The notes under the pieces were generated by a model that ran no database searches, was not told the origin of the DNA, and saw only the letters and a list, made by a program, of their open reading frames with translations. From IMG/VR virus record IMGVR_UViG_3300036719_005178, positions 1 to 42,814 of that record: a stretch of DNA of 42,814 bases, one strand, 5' to 3'. Both the position numbers and the translations under genes were made by a program. This document shows positions 1 through 7,655 of the stretch, piece after piece. The stretch comes from a virus. How positions within the stretch are numbered: the first letter of the stretch is position 1; each line of letters opens with the position of its first letter.

Positions 1-216
1 ATCAGATCCATCCGGTGATAATTGATTGACATCAAGTTTGTTTAGAGTAGTAACTCCTGTAATTTGAACATCACCAATAACGTGAAGTTTTGACGATGCA
101 TTTGTAGTTCCAATACCAACTTTCCCAATAACCTCTAATACAGTATTATTTTCTGTATAAGAACTAATGCCAAGTTTTAAATTTTTTTGACGATTACTGA
201 GATATCCTTTTGCCAT
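1..216 (-). CDS. Tail fibre-like structural protein, 3' part outside the window
   Basis: The frame opens with ATG at 216 and stays open to the window edge, giving 72 residues that start MAKGYLSNRQKNLKLG. Residues about 33-47 contain KVGIGTTNASSKLHV, the same 'VGIGT...LHV' motif that recurs in the 2045- and 1955-residue fibre proteins of this window, so I read it as the start of another fibre or fibre-associated virion protein. It lies 9 bases after the stop of the upstream 109-residue gene and is probably co-transcribed with it. The ribosome-binding site is weak (AAGAAA). The C-terminus is missing, so length and attachment domain cannot be judged. Confidence 0.7.
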   Translation of the reverse strand, partial: MAKGYLSNRQKNLKLGISSYTENNTVLEVIGKVGIGTTNASSKLHVIGDVQITGVTTLNKLDVNQLSPDGSD

Positions 217-225
217 TTTCTTATA

Positions 226-555
226 TTAGTTGAGAGTTTCTAAAATACTTGCAATAAATTTCAAATTAGTTGCATTACTACCCGATAACACCAATTTATC
301 TCCTGCCTCAAGAACCAATTTTCCAGAAAGAAGATTTGCAGTATCATTTGCGGCAATTGGATAATTCTTTAACATTTCAGTATCAGTAGAACTTCTACGA
401 TGAATAAGAGTTATATCGTGTGAAGATGCTCCAACATTTGCAACTTGTGCTAAGAGAACTACACCAGTATATCCAACTGGCGCTGTATAAATTTCTGTTG
501 ATGCTATACCAACAACTGCGGTAACTGTTTGAAATACATTTAATGCTAATGCCAT
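226..555 (-). CDS. Small conserved-type virion protein, function unknown
   Basis: This is a complete 109-residue frame starting MALALNVFQTV. A strong ribosome-binding site (AGGAGGGGA) sits inside the end of the upstream gene, only 3 bases before this one, so the two are probably translationally coupled. The protein is rich in beta-prone residues (V, T, I, A), has no Cys and no membrane segment, and contains 'IYTAPVGYTGVVLLAQVAN', which looks like a small beta-sandwich. Its position between two fibre genes suggests a small structural or capping component of a tail fibre. I do not recognise a named family. Confidence 0.7.
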   Translation of the reverse strand: MALALNVFQTVTAVVGIASTEIYTAPVGYTGVVLLAQVANVGASSHDITLIHRRSSTDTEMLKNYPIAANDTANLLSGKLVLEAGDKLVLSGSNATNLKFIASILETLN

Positions 556-558
556 TTT

Positions 559-2433
559 TTAGTCCCCTCCTAATGCGAGTATGAATGGTGTGATAGATGA
601 AAATAAACTCTTGGAATAAAATGTTCCAGAAATAGTTCCGGTTTGTTGATTTACAATCACTCCATCACCAATTCTAAAATTACCAGAATGATCTGTGGAT
701 GTATATACAACTAATCCACCATTTCTAACATCAGTTTCATTTGCTTGAATCGCAACTCCGCCAGCTGCTGGAAGAGCAGATGCAATATTTGTTCCAGATC
801 CAATATATTCAAAAGAATGTCCTGATGCTAATACACGACTTTGTTTAAAGAAGGGGACAGTAGTTCCAACACCTACAATATAAGGAACATTATCAGTAAG
901 AGTAATTGTACAAATACCTACAGAAACTGGTGTTGAACTTTGAATTACATAATATGTTGGAATCAGATTTGCGATTCCTGTAGCAGAGTTTTCTCCAACA
1001 TTAGGAGAACTGAAAGTTACATTTGGTGGAGTTGATCCATATCCTCTTCCACTGGATACCATTTCAACAGAAACTACAGAACCATTCTTAACTTCTGCCA
1101 CTGCAGTTGCAGAGATTCCCCAAGATGGTTCAGGAGAACCAATCGTCACATCAGCATTTCCAGTATATCCAGTGCCACCAGAACTTACAGTGACACTTCC
1201 AACAGTATAATAAAGATTTTCAAAATAAACTACTTGCCCATCAAAAGGTCTAGAAACATTAATTTTAACGGTTCCTCCTGAAGAATAAGTATGCTGAAGT
1301 GTAGAAACACCAACATAAACTTCAAAAGAATTTGGAGATGGAGTACCAACAACTTCAAAAATATATCCTTTATTTCCTGAAGGATAAGTTACAATTCCAG
1401 GTCCCGATGAACAAGTAAATGCTAATCCAACAATTGAAACACCCATTCCAACACTAAAATTATGATTTGTTCCTACAGTAATTGTCGTGAGACCTGTTAC
1501 ATTATTGTAAAGAGCATTTGTTACTTCAAGAGTTGGAACATTTAAATCCAAAACAAAAGTATCTGAATTTGCATTTGCTTGTGATGTAATAATTCCTGTG
1601 TACTTTCTTGGGCCAACTCCGTCTGCAACTAAACCATAATTTCCAAAAGAAGAGTTAGAATTTGTTAGATCACAAGCAGCACCAGATCCACAATAAACAG
1701 CAATATCATCACAAATTGTAAAAAGTGAAACTAATTGGGCATATCCTTCATTAGTAATAGAACAACCAATTCCTCCCTGATTATATTGAGTGTATGAATC
1801 AAGAACCATTGATTTTAATGGCCCTATTGCCTTAGAACCATCAATCTTTAAACCAATACTATTTGGAATAAAGTTTGTGCAGTTTTGAATATATGGAGAT
1901 TGATTGAAATATCCTACTTTATCTGGATTAAATGCAAAGATTGCTTTTCCAGAATTTAGTGTGCCCGTATAAGACATCTCTGCAATATAGTTTCCATTAG
2001 AAACATAAAACAAGTCTTGATTTGCATTTTGTGGAGATACTGATACTTCTCTTAAACTGTCACCAACGATTGAGACTTGCTCTGGAATTATTAATGGATT
2101 ATTTTCTAGATAAGATCCAGCACTAACTTTAACAACTGTTCCTGTTGTTGCTGATTCAAGTGCTGCTCCGATTGTTCTTTTTGCGTCTCCAAGTTTTCTT
2201 CCTGTATTGGAGTCGTTTCCATCTGTTGTAACATATAAAATATTTGTAACTGTTGTTCCGGCACTTACTGAAACAATATCTGAATTGATTCCAACCGCAC
2301 TTTCTCTTTCTCTGCGAACATAAATTTCACCAGAATCAGTATTAAGAGCTAATTCCCCTAAAGATAATTGCTCTAAAGTTGGCTTTTTACCAGGAACTGC
2401 CGACCTTTTTATTTTAATTATAGGTGCTGCCAT
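559..2433 (-). CDS. Tail fibre/spike protein with Mtd_N-like N-terminus and beta-helix
   Basis: The product has 624 residues. The N-terminus (IKIKRSAVPGKKPTLEQL, then LGELALNTDSGEIYVRR) has the LKR...P...L..GELA.NT..G.LY pattern of the phage tropism-determinant N-terminal domain, used to attach fibres. Residues about 65-280 resemble a pectate-lyase-like parallel beta-helix (YVTTDGNDSNTG, SYLENNPLIIPEQVSIVGD, SPYIQNCTNF). A later GYTG...GRGYGSTPPNVTF module and a GHSFEYIGSG segment recur in the 2045- and 1955-residue proteins, so this is a shorter paralogue of them. The RBS is GGAGAA. A candidate late promoter (GGTAAATA) ends 23 bases before the ATG. It probably acts in receptor binding on the host surface; a depolymerase activity is possible but no catalytic site is evident. 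Confidence 0.8.
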   Translation of the reverse strand: MAAPIIKIKRSAVPGKKPTLEQLSLGELALNTDSGEIYVRRERESAVGINSDIVSVSAGTTVTNILYVTTDGNDSNTGRKLGDAKRTIGAALESATTGTVVKVSAGSYLENNPLIIPEQVSIVGDSLREVSVSPQNANQDLFYVSNGNYIAEMSYTGTLNSGKAIFAFNPDKVGYFNQSPYIQNCTNFIPNSIGLKIDGSKAIGPLKSMVLDSYTQYNQGGIGCSITNEGYAQLVSLFTICDDIAVYCGSGAACDLTNSNSSFGNYGLVADGVGPRKYTGIITSQANANSDTFVLDLNVPTLEVTNALYNNVTGLTTITVGTNHNFSVGMGVSIVGLAFTCSSGPGIVTYPSGNKGYIFEVVGTPSPNSFEVYVGVSTLQHTYSSGGTVKINVSRPFDGQVVYFENLYYTVGSVTVSSGGTGYTGNADVTIGSPEPSWGISATAVAEVKNGSVVSVEMVSSGRGYGSTPPNVTFSSPNVGENSATGIANLIPTYYVIQSSTPVSVGICTITLTDNVPYIVGVGTTVPFFKQSRVLASGHSFEYIGSGTNIASALPAAGGVAIQANETDVRNGGLVVYTSTDHSGNFRIGDGVIVNQQTGTISGTFYSKSLFSSITPFILALGGD

Positions 2434-2455
2434 TCACGATTCTCCACATATTAGG

Positions 2456-2463
2456 TATTTACC
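2456..2463 (-). promoter_or_regulatory. Candidate T4-type late promoter, GGTAAATA
   Basis: On the minus strand this reads GGTAAATA, 23 bases before the 624-residue fibre gene. The identical octamer occurs at the same distance before the gp27-like gene (37182-37189). A second variant, CTAAATA, lies at 2500-2506. Both deviate from the ATAAATA core seen elsewhere in the window. Confidence 0.35.
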
Positions 2464-2512
2464 TTAAAAATTAAACTGATATATATCAGTTGTTTTTATT
2501 ATTTAGATGAAT

Positions 2513-2713
2513 TTAAAACTCATCAGAATTTTTATTTACTCTTTTTGATTTTGATTGTTCTGCTGTGTTTAATTCGTTTATTTTTTTTGTTAAAACTTCA
2601 ATTGCTTGATTTGCACTCATTATTTTTGCTTCTAATGCAATATTTTGTGCTATTAATTCATTTAATTTTTGCTGATAAACAACGATAATATTCTTAAGTT
2701 CTTGCTCATTCAT
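2513..2713 (-). CDS. Small coiled-coil protein
   Basis: A 66-residue frame beginning MNEQELKNIIVVYQQKL. Residues 3-50 form an almost uninterrupted heptad-like pattern (L, I, V at a/d positions), predicting one long coiled coil, followed by a charged tail (SKSKRVNKNSDEF). No Shine-Dalgarno sequence is visible: the seven-T tract of a terminator hairpin directly abuts the ATG. The location between two fibre genes suggests a small virion or fibre-assembly factor, possibly a trimerisation chaperone, but this is inference. Confidence is reduced by the odd leader. Confidence 0.65.
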   Translation of the reverse strand: MNEQELKNIIVVYQQKLNELIAQNIALEAKIMSANQAIEVLTKKINELNTAEQSKSKRVNKNSDEF

Positions 2714-2740
2714 AAAAAAAGGGGAAGATTTCTCTTCCCC
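2714..2740 (-). terminator. Rho-independent terminator after the 777-residue fibre gene
   Basis: On the minus strand the sequence is GGGGAAGA, loop GAAA (a GNRA tetraloop), TCTTCCCC, then seven T. The 8-bp stem is perfect. It lies 35 bases after the stop of the 2775-5108 gene. A late-promoter motif is immediately upstream (2741-2748), so a transcript started there would begin inside the stem. Confidence 0.85.
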
Positions 2741-2748
2741 TATTTATT
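2741..2748 (-). promoter_or_regulatory. Candidate T4-type late promoter, AATAAATA
   Basis: AATAAATA on the minus strand, 28 bases before the ATG of the 66-residue coiled-coil gene and directly against the 5' arm of the terminator stem. A T4-like start about 6 bases downstream would fall within that arm. Confidence 0.5.
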
Positions 2749-2774
2749 AACTTTAAATGAGTCTTAATTGACTA

Positions 2775-5108
2775 TCAGACGAATAAACCACCATCAACAA
2801 CGATGTTGCTGAGAGCAAGTTCACCACCGACACAAGAAATAACTTCATCAGTGCCACCAGTGCAAGCATTATTAATTTCTAATCCACCAGCAAGAATTGT
2901 TGCATAAGTGGTAGCAGTAATAACACTTGCTGCTTCGGTTGCGTCATCAGCAAAAGCAATTCTGCTAGTGCTGTCATCCCAGTAAACTGCTGCCTTTTTA
3001 GCAGAACCACTGTAATAGTTGAGGACTAATCCAAGATCCTTATTCAGGTCTGAACCTGGAGCAGATCCATCAACCATTCCAAGTTCAACCAAAGTATCTT
3101 CAACAGTCAGTGAAGTGGTATTAACTTGGGTTGTTGTTCCATTAACAAAAAGATTTCCACTAACAGTTAAGTTTGTGGAAACTCCGACGTTACCTGAAGC
3201 ATCAATTGTTAATGCTTGAGTTCCGTTTGAATGCTGAACAGTAGCAGTCTTAACTGTTGGAACACTTAAAGAAGTACCAACAACTACATCACTAGCAAGT
3301 GAAATTGTAAAATCTGTAGTCAATGCAGTAGTTACAATTTGATTCGCAGTTCCAAAAATTGAAAGTGTATCGGCTGTGCTAACAGAACCACCAAGTCCAT
3401 TGTCACCAGCAATGCTGATGTCTAAATCAAGGTTATCAACATATGCCTTAACTGCTGCTTGTGTTGGTAAGTATGCATTGCTGTTTTCTGCAAGAGTTGT
3501 GCTTGAAGAAATACCAGTAATGCCAATACCAGGAGTGCCACTCAATACTAATGTACCGGTAGTGGTAATACCAGTAATATTAATATCAGGTGAAGATATA
3601 GTAGCATTGATATTAGATGCCGAAATGGTATTAAAATATCCATTGGTTGCAGAAATTGAAGCATCACTCATTGTGATACCAGAACCGACAGCAAGACGAA
3701 CACCATTCGCCATTGTTGTGGTTCCAATCGCTACACCATAGTTAAATCCAAATGCATCAGTACTAAATCCAAGAGTTCCACTCTTGAACCACATCATTTG
3801 CTTATAAGTATCAGGAAGTGTATTGATTCCTGATGCAGTAAATGAAACTAGTGGAGTACCTTCAGTAGAAGCAATTGCAACACCTGCGTGATTTGCAGTA
3901 TCATCAGTTGGAGTAATTGATGTTGTATATCCAAGAACAATATCCTTGTTCTCAATATAAACATCTTCACCCTTAAGAGTGATTGTAGTACCACCAATGG
4001 TTACGTTACCATTTACAGTTAGATTGTTCTGAATCGTAACTGCGTCATCAATAATTGTGGTTCCACCAGCAGAATTCAATGTGAGATTACCAGATCCAGT
4101 GCTAATGACATTTGCGCCGTCAACACCAATCTTAACTCCATCAAACACAGCACCGGCAGATGCAGTTACAATACCCGAAAAACTTCCATTTCTCCATCTC
4201 TGAGTTCCAATACCAATATCATAGGTTTCATCTGCACTTGGAACAAGATTAGAAACAAACTTACCAACTACATCAATATTATCTGAGGAATTATCACCCA
4301 AATAGACATTTCCAGCAAGAGTGGAAATACCAGTAACATAGAGACTATCAAAATTGTTGGGATCCAACGCAAGACTTGCTTCAAGAGTTGCTTTCGTTGT
4401 TGCATCAATTGCTTCAATATTTGAAAGAGTTAAATTACCACCTTCGTCAGATAAAACTTTATCTGCACCAACATAAAGTGAACCTACTGTTGAAATACCA
4501 GCAGTTGAAGAACTATCGTAACTAAGATGCGTAAAAGTACCGGCAGCAGCATTTGAAGCACCAATTACAGTACCATCAATATTACCACCATTAATATCAG
4601 CAGTTGCAATTGTACCCACACCACTGACATTAAAATCATCAAGTTCAGCGTGACCGGTAACATCAAGACCTGCATTAGCATCAATTAATCCACTAAAAGT
4701 TGAAATTCCACTAAATGTGGCATTAGTGAGAGATGCACCATCAAAAGAAGCACCACTGGTAACTGATGCCCACTCAAGAACTCCAGAATTACCTAATTTC
4801 AGGAAATATCCTGCAGGTGAACCTCCTTCAGGAAGTGTATAGGTTACTGGAGTAGCGACTGTTGCGGGAGCACGAAGAGAAACTCCGTTGCTACCATTTT
4901 TATCTACTAATTTGAACTCAAGAGCATTGGTGCCGTTTTCACGAGTCCAATAACGGGATGAACCATAGAATTTATTTGATGCTGTAGTACCAGCACCAGT
5001 ACCAAGAAAAAGGTCGTATTGATCTGTTGTGAAACCTGGTTCACCAGCACGTAAGGCTGGAAGGTTTACAAACAGACCTCTTTTTAACTGAATTGTTGGA
5101 GAAGCCAT
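2775..5108 (-). CDS. Tail fibre protein with Mtd_N-like N-terminus
   Basis: I place the start at ATG 5108 (MASPTIQLKRGLFVNLPAL), preceded by AAGGAAAC, rather than at a TTG 30 bases upstream that would add ten residues without an RBS; the product has 777 residues. The first 45 residues (IQLKRG...LRAGEPGFTTDQYDLFLGTG) match the tropism-determinant N-terminal attachment pattern. The remainder is low-complexity beta structure rich in S, T, G and A with recurring units such as 'GNLTVNGNVTIGGTTI' and 'SGNLFVNGTTTQVNTTSLTVEDT', typical of a fibrous trimeric shaft. The end (CTGGTDEVISCVGGELALSNIVVDGGLFV) has two cysteines. The mRNA leader is about 100 bases. A strong terminator follows, so the gene may be a single late unit. 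Confidence 0.82.
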   Translation of the reverse strand: MASPTIQLKRGLFVNLPALRAGEPGFTTDQYDLFLGTGAGTTASNKFYGSSRYWTRENGTNALEFKLVDKNGSNGVSLRAPATVATPVTYTLPEGGSPAGYFLKLGNSGVLEWASVTSGASFDGASLTNATFSGISTFSGLIDANAGLDVTGHAELDDFNVSGVGTIATADINGGNIDGTVIGASNAAAGTFTHLSYDSSSTAGISTVGSLYVGADKVLSDEGGNLTLSNIEAIDATTKATLEASLALDPNNFDSLYVTGISTLAGNVYLGDNSSDNIDVVGKFVSNLVPSADETYDIGIGTQRWRNGSFSGIVTASAGAVFDGVKIGVDGANVISTGSGNLTLNSAGGTTIIDDAVTIQNNLTVNGNVTIGGTTITLKGEDVYIENKDIVLGYTTSITPTDDTANHAGVAIASTEGTPLVSFTASGINTLPDTYKQMMWFKSGTLGFSTDAFGFNYGVAIGTTTMANGVRLAVGSGITMSDASISATNGYFNTISASNINATISSPDINITGITTTGTLVLSGTPGIGITGISSSTTLAENSNAYLPTQAAVKAYVDNLDLDISIAGDNGLGGSVSTADTLSIFGTANQIVTTALTTDFTISLASDVVVGTSLSVPTVKTATVQHSNGTQALTIDASGNVGVSTNLTVSGNLFVNGTTTQVNTTSLTVEDTLVELGMVDGSAPGSDLNKDLGLVLNYYSGSAKKAAVYWDDSTSRIAFADDATEAASVITATTYATILAGGLEINNACTGGTDEVISCVGGELALSNIVVDGGLFV

Positions 5109-5138
5109 TTTTGTTTCCTTGTTTAAATGAACGAACAA

Positions 5139-5150
5139 ACTACTAGTAGT
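5139..5150. repeat. 12-bp perfect palindrome in the leader of the fibre gene
   Basis: ACTACTAGTAGT is its own reverse complement and lies about 31 bases upstream of the ATG at 5108, in a 111-base intergenic stretch that otherwise holds only A/T-rich sequence and a late-promoter motif. It could be an operator-like site or chance. Confidence 0.4.
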
Positions 5151-5205
5151 ACCAAAATCAATTCAAAAAAAATTATTTTATATCATAAACATTCTTCATT
5201 ATACT

Positions 5206-5213
5206 TATTTATT
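5206..5213 (-). promoter_or_regulatory. Candidate T4-type late promoter, AATAAATA
   Basis: AATAAATA on the minus strand, 98 bases upstream of the 777-residue fibre gene and just after the stop of the 71-residue gene. The leader is longer than for the other motifs of this window (23-37 bases). Confidence 0.45.
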
Positions 5214-5219
5214 TTTTTT

Positions 5220-5435
5220 TTAATCTGAAAAATTTCCAGAATCGAAATCAATTTTGTTATCTAAATCAACATCAAGTTTATCAATAAAATCTTGAGGTAG
5301 GGTATTATCTTCAACAGATTTTTTTAAAACTTCATCAGGATCTACAAAAATCAATTTTTGTTTTTGCTCGTCAAAAATTAATACATATCCATCAGCAAGG
5401 ACTGTGAAATCTATTTTGAGTGATTCAAAGTCCAT
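5220..5435 (-). CDS. Small structural protein, third copy of the DGYVL...VDPD module
   Basis: A 71-residue protein consisting almost only of the module DGYVLIFDEQKQKLIFVDPD...KSVEDNTLPQDFIDKLDVDLDNKIDF, which also ends the two upstream proteins (92 and 186 residues). This copy is the most divergent and the shortest, as if the N-terminal part had been lost. It is acidic, with no Cys and no membrane segment. It has its own late-promoter motif 36 bases upstream. The module is probably a virion attachment or oligomerisation element, since one of its carriers has a fibre-type N-terminal domain; the exact role is unknown. Confidence 0.7.
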   Translation of the reverse strand: MDFESLKIDFTVLADGYVLIFDEQKQKLIFVDPDEVLKKSVEDNTLPQDFIDKLDVDLDNKIDFDSGNFSD

Positions 5436-5470
5436 ATTAGATTAAATTGAAATTTGTTTATCCTTAAAAA

Positions 5471-5478
5471 TATTTATT
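5471..5478 (-). promoter_or_regulatory. Candidate T4-type late promoter, AATAAATA
   Basis: AATAAATA on the minus strand, 36 bases before the ATG of the 71-residue gene; its first base is the last base of the preceding stop codon. Confidence 0.45.
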
Positions 5479-5756
5479 TAAAACCCGCCCCCATCAAAAT
5501 CTATTTTATTGTTCAAATCAACATCAAGTTGATCAACAAATTCTTGAGGTAATGAATCATCTTCTACAGATTTTGATAAAAGAATATCAGGATCTACAAA
5601 TGCATATTTTTTTAAGTTGTCATCATACATTAATACATATCCATCTTGAATATTATCAATATCAACATTATCCACACCACTTAAACTTTCAGGAACAGCA
5701 ATTGATGTTCTTACCTTTATTTTTGGTCTAGAAGAAATCCTAACGTTAATTGTCAT
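5478..5756 (-). CDS. Small structural protein, second copy of the DGYVL...VDPD module
   Basis: A 92-residue protein. Residues 1-35 (MTINVRISSRPKIKVRTSIAV) are basic and beta-prone. Residues 38-92 carry DGYVLMYDDNLKKYAFVDPD and KSVEDDSLPQEFVDQLDVDLNNKIDFDGGGF, nearly identical to the end of the 186-residue protein upstream. At DNA level a 67-base stretch (5515-5581) is identical to 5793-5859, showing a recent duplication or gene conversion. Its ATG shares one base with the stop of the upstream gene (TAATG) and follows AGGAGAA, so it is translationally coupled. It is likely a virion component. Confidence 0.75.
   Translation of the reverse strand: MTINVRISSRPKIKVRTSIAVPESLSGVDNVDIDNIQDGYVLMYDDNLKKYAFVDPDILLSKSVEDDSLPQEFVDQLDVDLNNKIDFDGGGF
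5515..5581. repeat. 67-bp perfect direct repeat, copy 1
   Basis: The sequence is identical base for base to 5793-5859 (offset 278). It encodes the SVEDDSLPQEFVDQLDVDL part of the shared C-terminal module. Confidence 0.9.
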
Positions 5757-6316
5757 TAAAATTCTCCTGAGTCTAAATTAATTCTATTATCTAAATCAAC
5801 ATCAAGTTGATCAACAAATTCTTGAGGTAATGAATCATCTTCTACAGATTTTGATAAAACAACATCAGGATCCACAAATATATATTTGTTTTGATTTAGA
5901 TCATACATTAAAACGTAACCATCTTGAACGTTACTAATATCAATATTTCCAAGGCCATCTAGATTACTACTATCAAGAATTCCAACGGATGTTGTTTCAT
6001 TTACAATGATATTTCCCTCTACTACTTTTCTTATTTTAGAACTACCATCTATAAGAATTAAATCATAATAATTTCTACCACTACTCAAATTTAATGTTTG
6101 AGAATTCGTTAAAGATATTTTTAATCTACCGGCACTTCTATCAACAAAAGTAATTACAAAAGGAGTATATTTTGGAGATTCTGGATATTTTCTAATTTTT
6201 GCTGCAGCAGTATAACCAACAAGATTTAATGGAGACCCATCATCTTCTGCGAGATTAAATTCTTCTTCAAAATCGGTTCCTTTATCTAACGTAAAATTGG
6301 CTGCATACGTTGCCAT
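5756..6316 (-). CDS. Structural protein: fibre-type N-terminal domain plus DGYVL...VDPD module
   Basis: The product has 186 residues. Residues 1-115 (FTLDKGTDFEEEFNL..., SPLNLVGYTAAAKIRKY, GRLKISLTNSQTLNLSSG RNYYDLILIDGSSK) follow the pattern of phage baseplate or fibre N-terminal beta-sandwich domains of the BppU type: ordered strands, 'G...A.I+', 'G.+.+.L....T..L..G.Y.YDL'. Residues about 130-186 are the DGYVLMYDLNQNKYIFVDPD and VEDDSLPQEFVDQLDVDL module shared with the next two genes. It therefore looks like the full-length ancestor of the series. It is probably an adaptor joining fibres to the baseplate; the family assignment is by pattern only. Confidence 0.72.
   Translation of the reverse strand: MATYAANFTLDKGTDFEEEFNLAEDDGSPLNLVGYTAAAKIRKYPESPKYTPFVITFVDRSAGRLKISLTNSQTLNLSSGRNYYDLILIDGSSKIRKVVEGNIIVNETTSVGILDSSNLDGLGNIDISNVQDGYVLMYDLNQNKYIFVDPDVVLSKSVEDDSLPQEFVDQLDVDLDNRINLDSGEF
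5793..5859. repeat. 67-bp perfect direct repeat, copy 2
   Basis: Partner of 5515-5581; the two diverge immediately on the 3' side (plus strand), which places the edge of the conversion or duplication tract. Confidence 0.9.
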
Positions 6317-6341
6317 CTTGTAGTTATAAATTGTCCAAAAG

Positions 6342-6349
6342 TATTTATT
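6342..6349 (-). promoter_or_regulatory. Candidate T4-type late promoter, AATAAATA
   Basis: AATAAATA on the minus strand, 26 bases before the ATG of the 186-residue gene at 6316, in the 38-base gap after the dioxygenase gene. Confidence 0.5.
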
Positions 6350-6354
6350 TGATA

Positions 6355-6918
6355 TTATTTCTGCATTCCCAAAAATGATCGTCCATCATAGATAAGATCT
6401 TTATGAGGTCCATTTATATCAACATAATGCAAAAATGCCTGAAGATGCCATTTATTTTTAAAAGGTGGTCTCCAATGATATAAATCACATCCACGATATA
6501 AACACAAATCTCCTGGATTTAATTTAATTTCTGTTGCATTTGATTGGTCTTCATTTTCACTAAAAAAGATAGAGTTAATTTCCTCTTCTTGAGAAAATCC
6601 AAGTGCAAGAGTTGCCGATATTTCACAAGATGGACGATCCCGATGAATAACCAATTCATCATTTTCTTTGTAAAGCCTTACATAGGAATATTGAGGGGCA
6701 AGATTAATTCCAGTAATATCACTCAAAGGTTCGCAAGATTTCCCTAAAATCGTTTCAATTAATGGATCTGCATAGAAAGAATAACTAAAAGGTGCCTGAG
6801 GATCAACAACAGATTGTTGTGCATTAATTCTTACAAAAAAATATTCTTGAATAAAATTAACAAAATCCAATTCAAGAAAGTTTTCTATTACTTGGTATCC
6901 TTTTCTTTGGAAAATCAT
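6355..6918 (-). CDS. Fe(II)/2-oxoglutarate-dependent dioxygenase-like protein
   Basis: I choose ATG 6918 (MIFQRKGYQVIENFLELDF), preceded by GAGGT and placed 7 bases after the upstream stop; an upstream in-frame extension would overlap that gene. The 187-residue product has the double-stranded beta-helix layout: QYSYVRLYKENDELVIHRDRPSCE with the facial HxD (H92, D94), then LNPGDLCLYRGCDLYHWRPPF with the distal His (H148) and KNKWHLQAFLHYVD as the closing strand. Such enzymes hydroxylate proteins, nucleic acids or small molecules in the cytoplasm. It directly follows a second dioxygenase gene, and a third lies at 10134-10730, all around a collagen-like fibre gene. The substrate is unknown. Confidence 0.8.
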   Translation of the reverse strand: MIFQRKGYQVIENFLELDFVNFIQEYFFVRINAQQSVVDPQAPFSYSFYADPLIETILGKSCEPLSDITGINLAPQYSYVRLYKENDELVIHRDRPSCEISATLALGFSQEEEINSIFFSENEDQSNATEIKLNPGDLCLYRGCDLYHWRPPFKNKWHLQAFLHYVDINGPHKDLIYDGRSFLGMQK

Positions 6919-6925
6919 AATTACC

Positions 6926-7600
6926 TCACTTAAATGCGGGACCGTGAACCCAACCAACTAAAGTATATCTTGTTCCTTTAGTAACAGGTTTAACTTCGTG
7001 CAACGTATAAGATGGGAAAAAAATTATTCTGCCTCTTTTCTTTTCTATAATTGTTGGTTCTTTCCCTGTATATAAACAAAGATCTCCACCTTCATAGTCA
7101 CCTGAATCAGAAAGTTGAAGAATCAAACTCAATTTACGATTTTCTGGCACATTAGTTCCTGATATTGGATCTATATGTTTTTCATAAAAACCATTATCTT
7201 CTTCTTTATATTTTGTAAATTGAAAAGTTTCTAATTTTGTTAAATCAAATTGGAAGAATTGATCATTTATTTGATTCACCGCATCCGTAATTTTTCTGTA
7301 AATCCATTCGGTATGTTTATTGGCAAACATCCACGACAATTTGCACATACGAACATCTGAATTTACCTGACTAACATTTCCACCAACTCTTGCCAGCTCT
7401 TCTGCATATAAATTTCCAAATCTGATAATTTGATCCAATTGATCTTCACAAAAAACATCATCAATAAACGCAAAATTTTGATAATCATATCTCTTTAGGT
7501 ACCAAAAATCTTGAGTCTTATATTTAAAATCTTCTGGATCTATAATTGGTGCAATTTGATCCAAATTAAATTTAGGTGCAATAAAATATGATGAAATCAT
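6926..7600 (-). CDS. Prolyl-4-hydroxylase-type Fe(II)/2-oxoglutarate dioxygenase
   Basis: I take ATG 7600 (MISSYFIAPKFNL) as the start; a TTG two codons earlier is the alternative. In the 224-residue product the catalytic core is clear: GFYEKHIDP (H142, D144), RKLSLILQLSDSGDYEGGDL, then RGRIIFFPSYTLHEVKPV (H201) and GTRYTLVGWVHGP (R211 as 2-oxoglutarate ligand). This is the complete HxD...H...R set of the P4Hc/PKHD class, which hydroxylates proline or other residues using Fe(II), O2 and 2-oxoglutarate. The N-terminal 110 residues (FIDDVFCEDQLDQIIRFG) fit the usual helical lead-in. Context: next to another dioxygenase and 1.2 kb from a Gly-Asn-Pro collagen-like gene, a possible substrate. Confidence 0.9.
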   Translation of the reverse strand: MISSYFIAPKFNLDQIAPIIDPEDFKYKTQDFWYLKRYDYQNFAFIDDVFCEDQLDQIIRFGNLYAEELARVGGNVSQVNSDVRMCKLSWMFANKHTEWIYRKITDAVNQINDQFFQFDLTKLETFQFTKYKEEDNGFYEKHIDPISGTNVPENRKLSLILQLSDSGDYEGGDLCLYTGKEPTIIEKKRGRIIFFPSYTLHEVKPVTKGTRYTLVGWVHGPAFK

Positions 7601-7655
7601 TTTCAAAGTTTTGAGATAAAGAATATTTTTTTAAATTTTAAAGATCTTATTTTAA

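Noticed and set aside
559-5108. Diversity-generating retroelement suggested by Mtd_N-like N-termini
   Set aside because: No reverse transcriptase, no template/variable repeat pair and no C-type-lectin end seen in the window.
5109-5138. TTG start adding MFVHLNKETK to the 777-residue fibre
   Set aside because: ATG 5108 has AAGGAAAC at the right distance and starts the attachment-domain pattern directly.
6919-6957. Upstream extension (MVGFTVPHLSEVI) of the 187-residue dioxygenase
   Set aside because: It would overlap the upstream gene by 32 bases, while ATG 6918 has a fitting GAGGT site just after that gene's stop.
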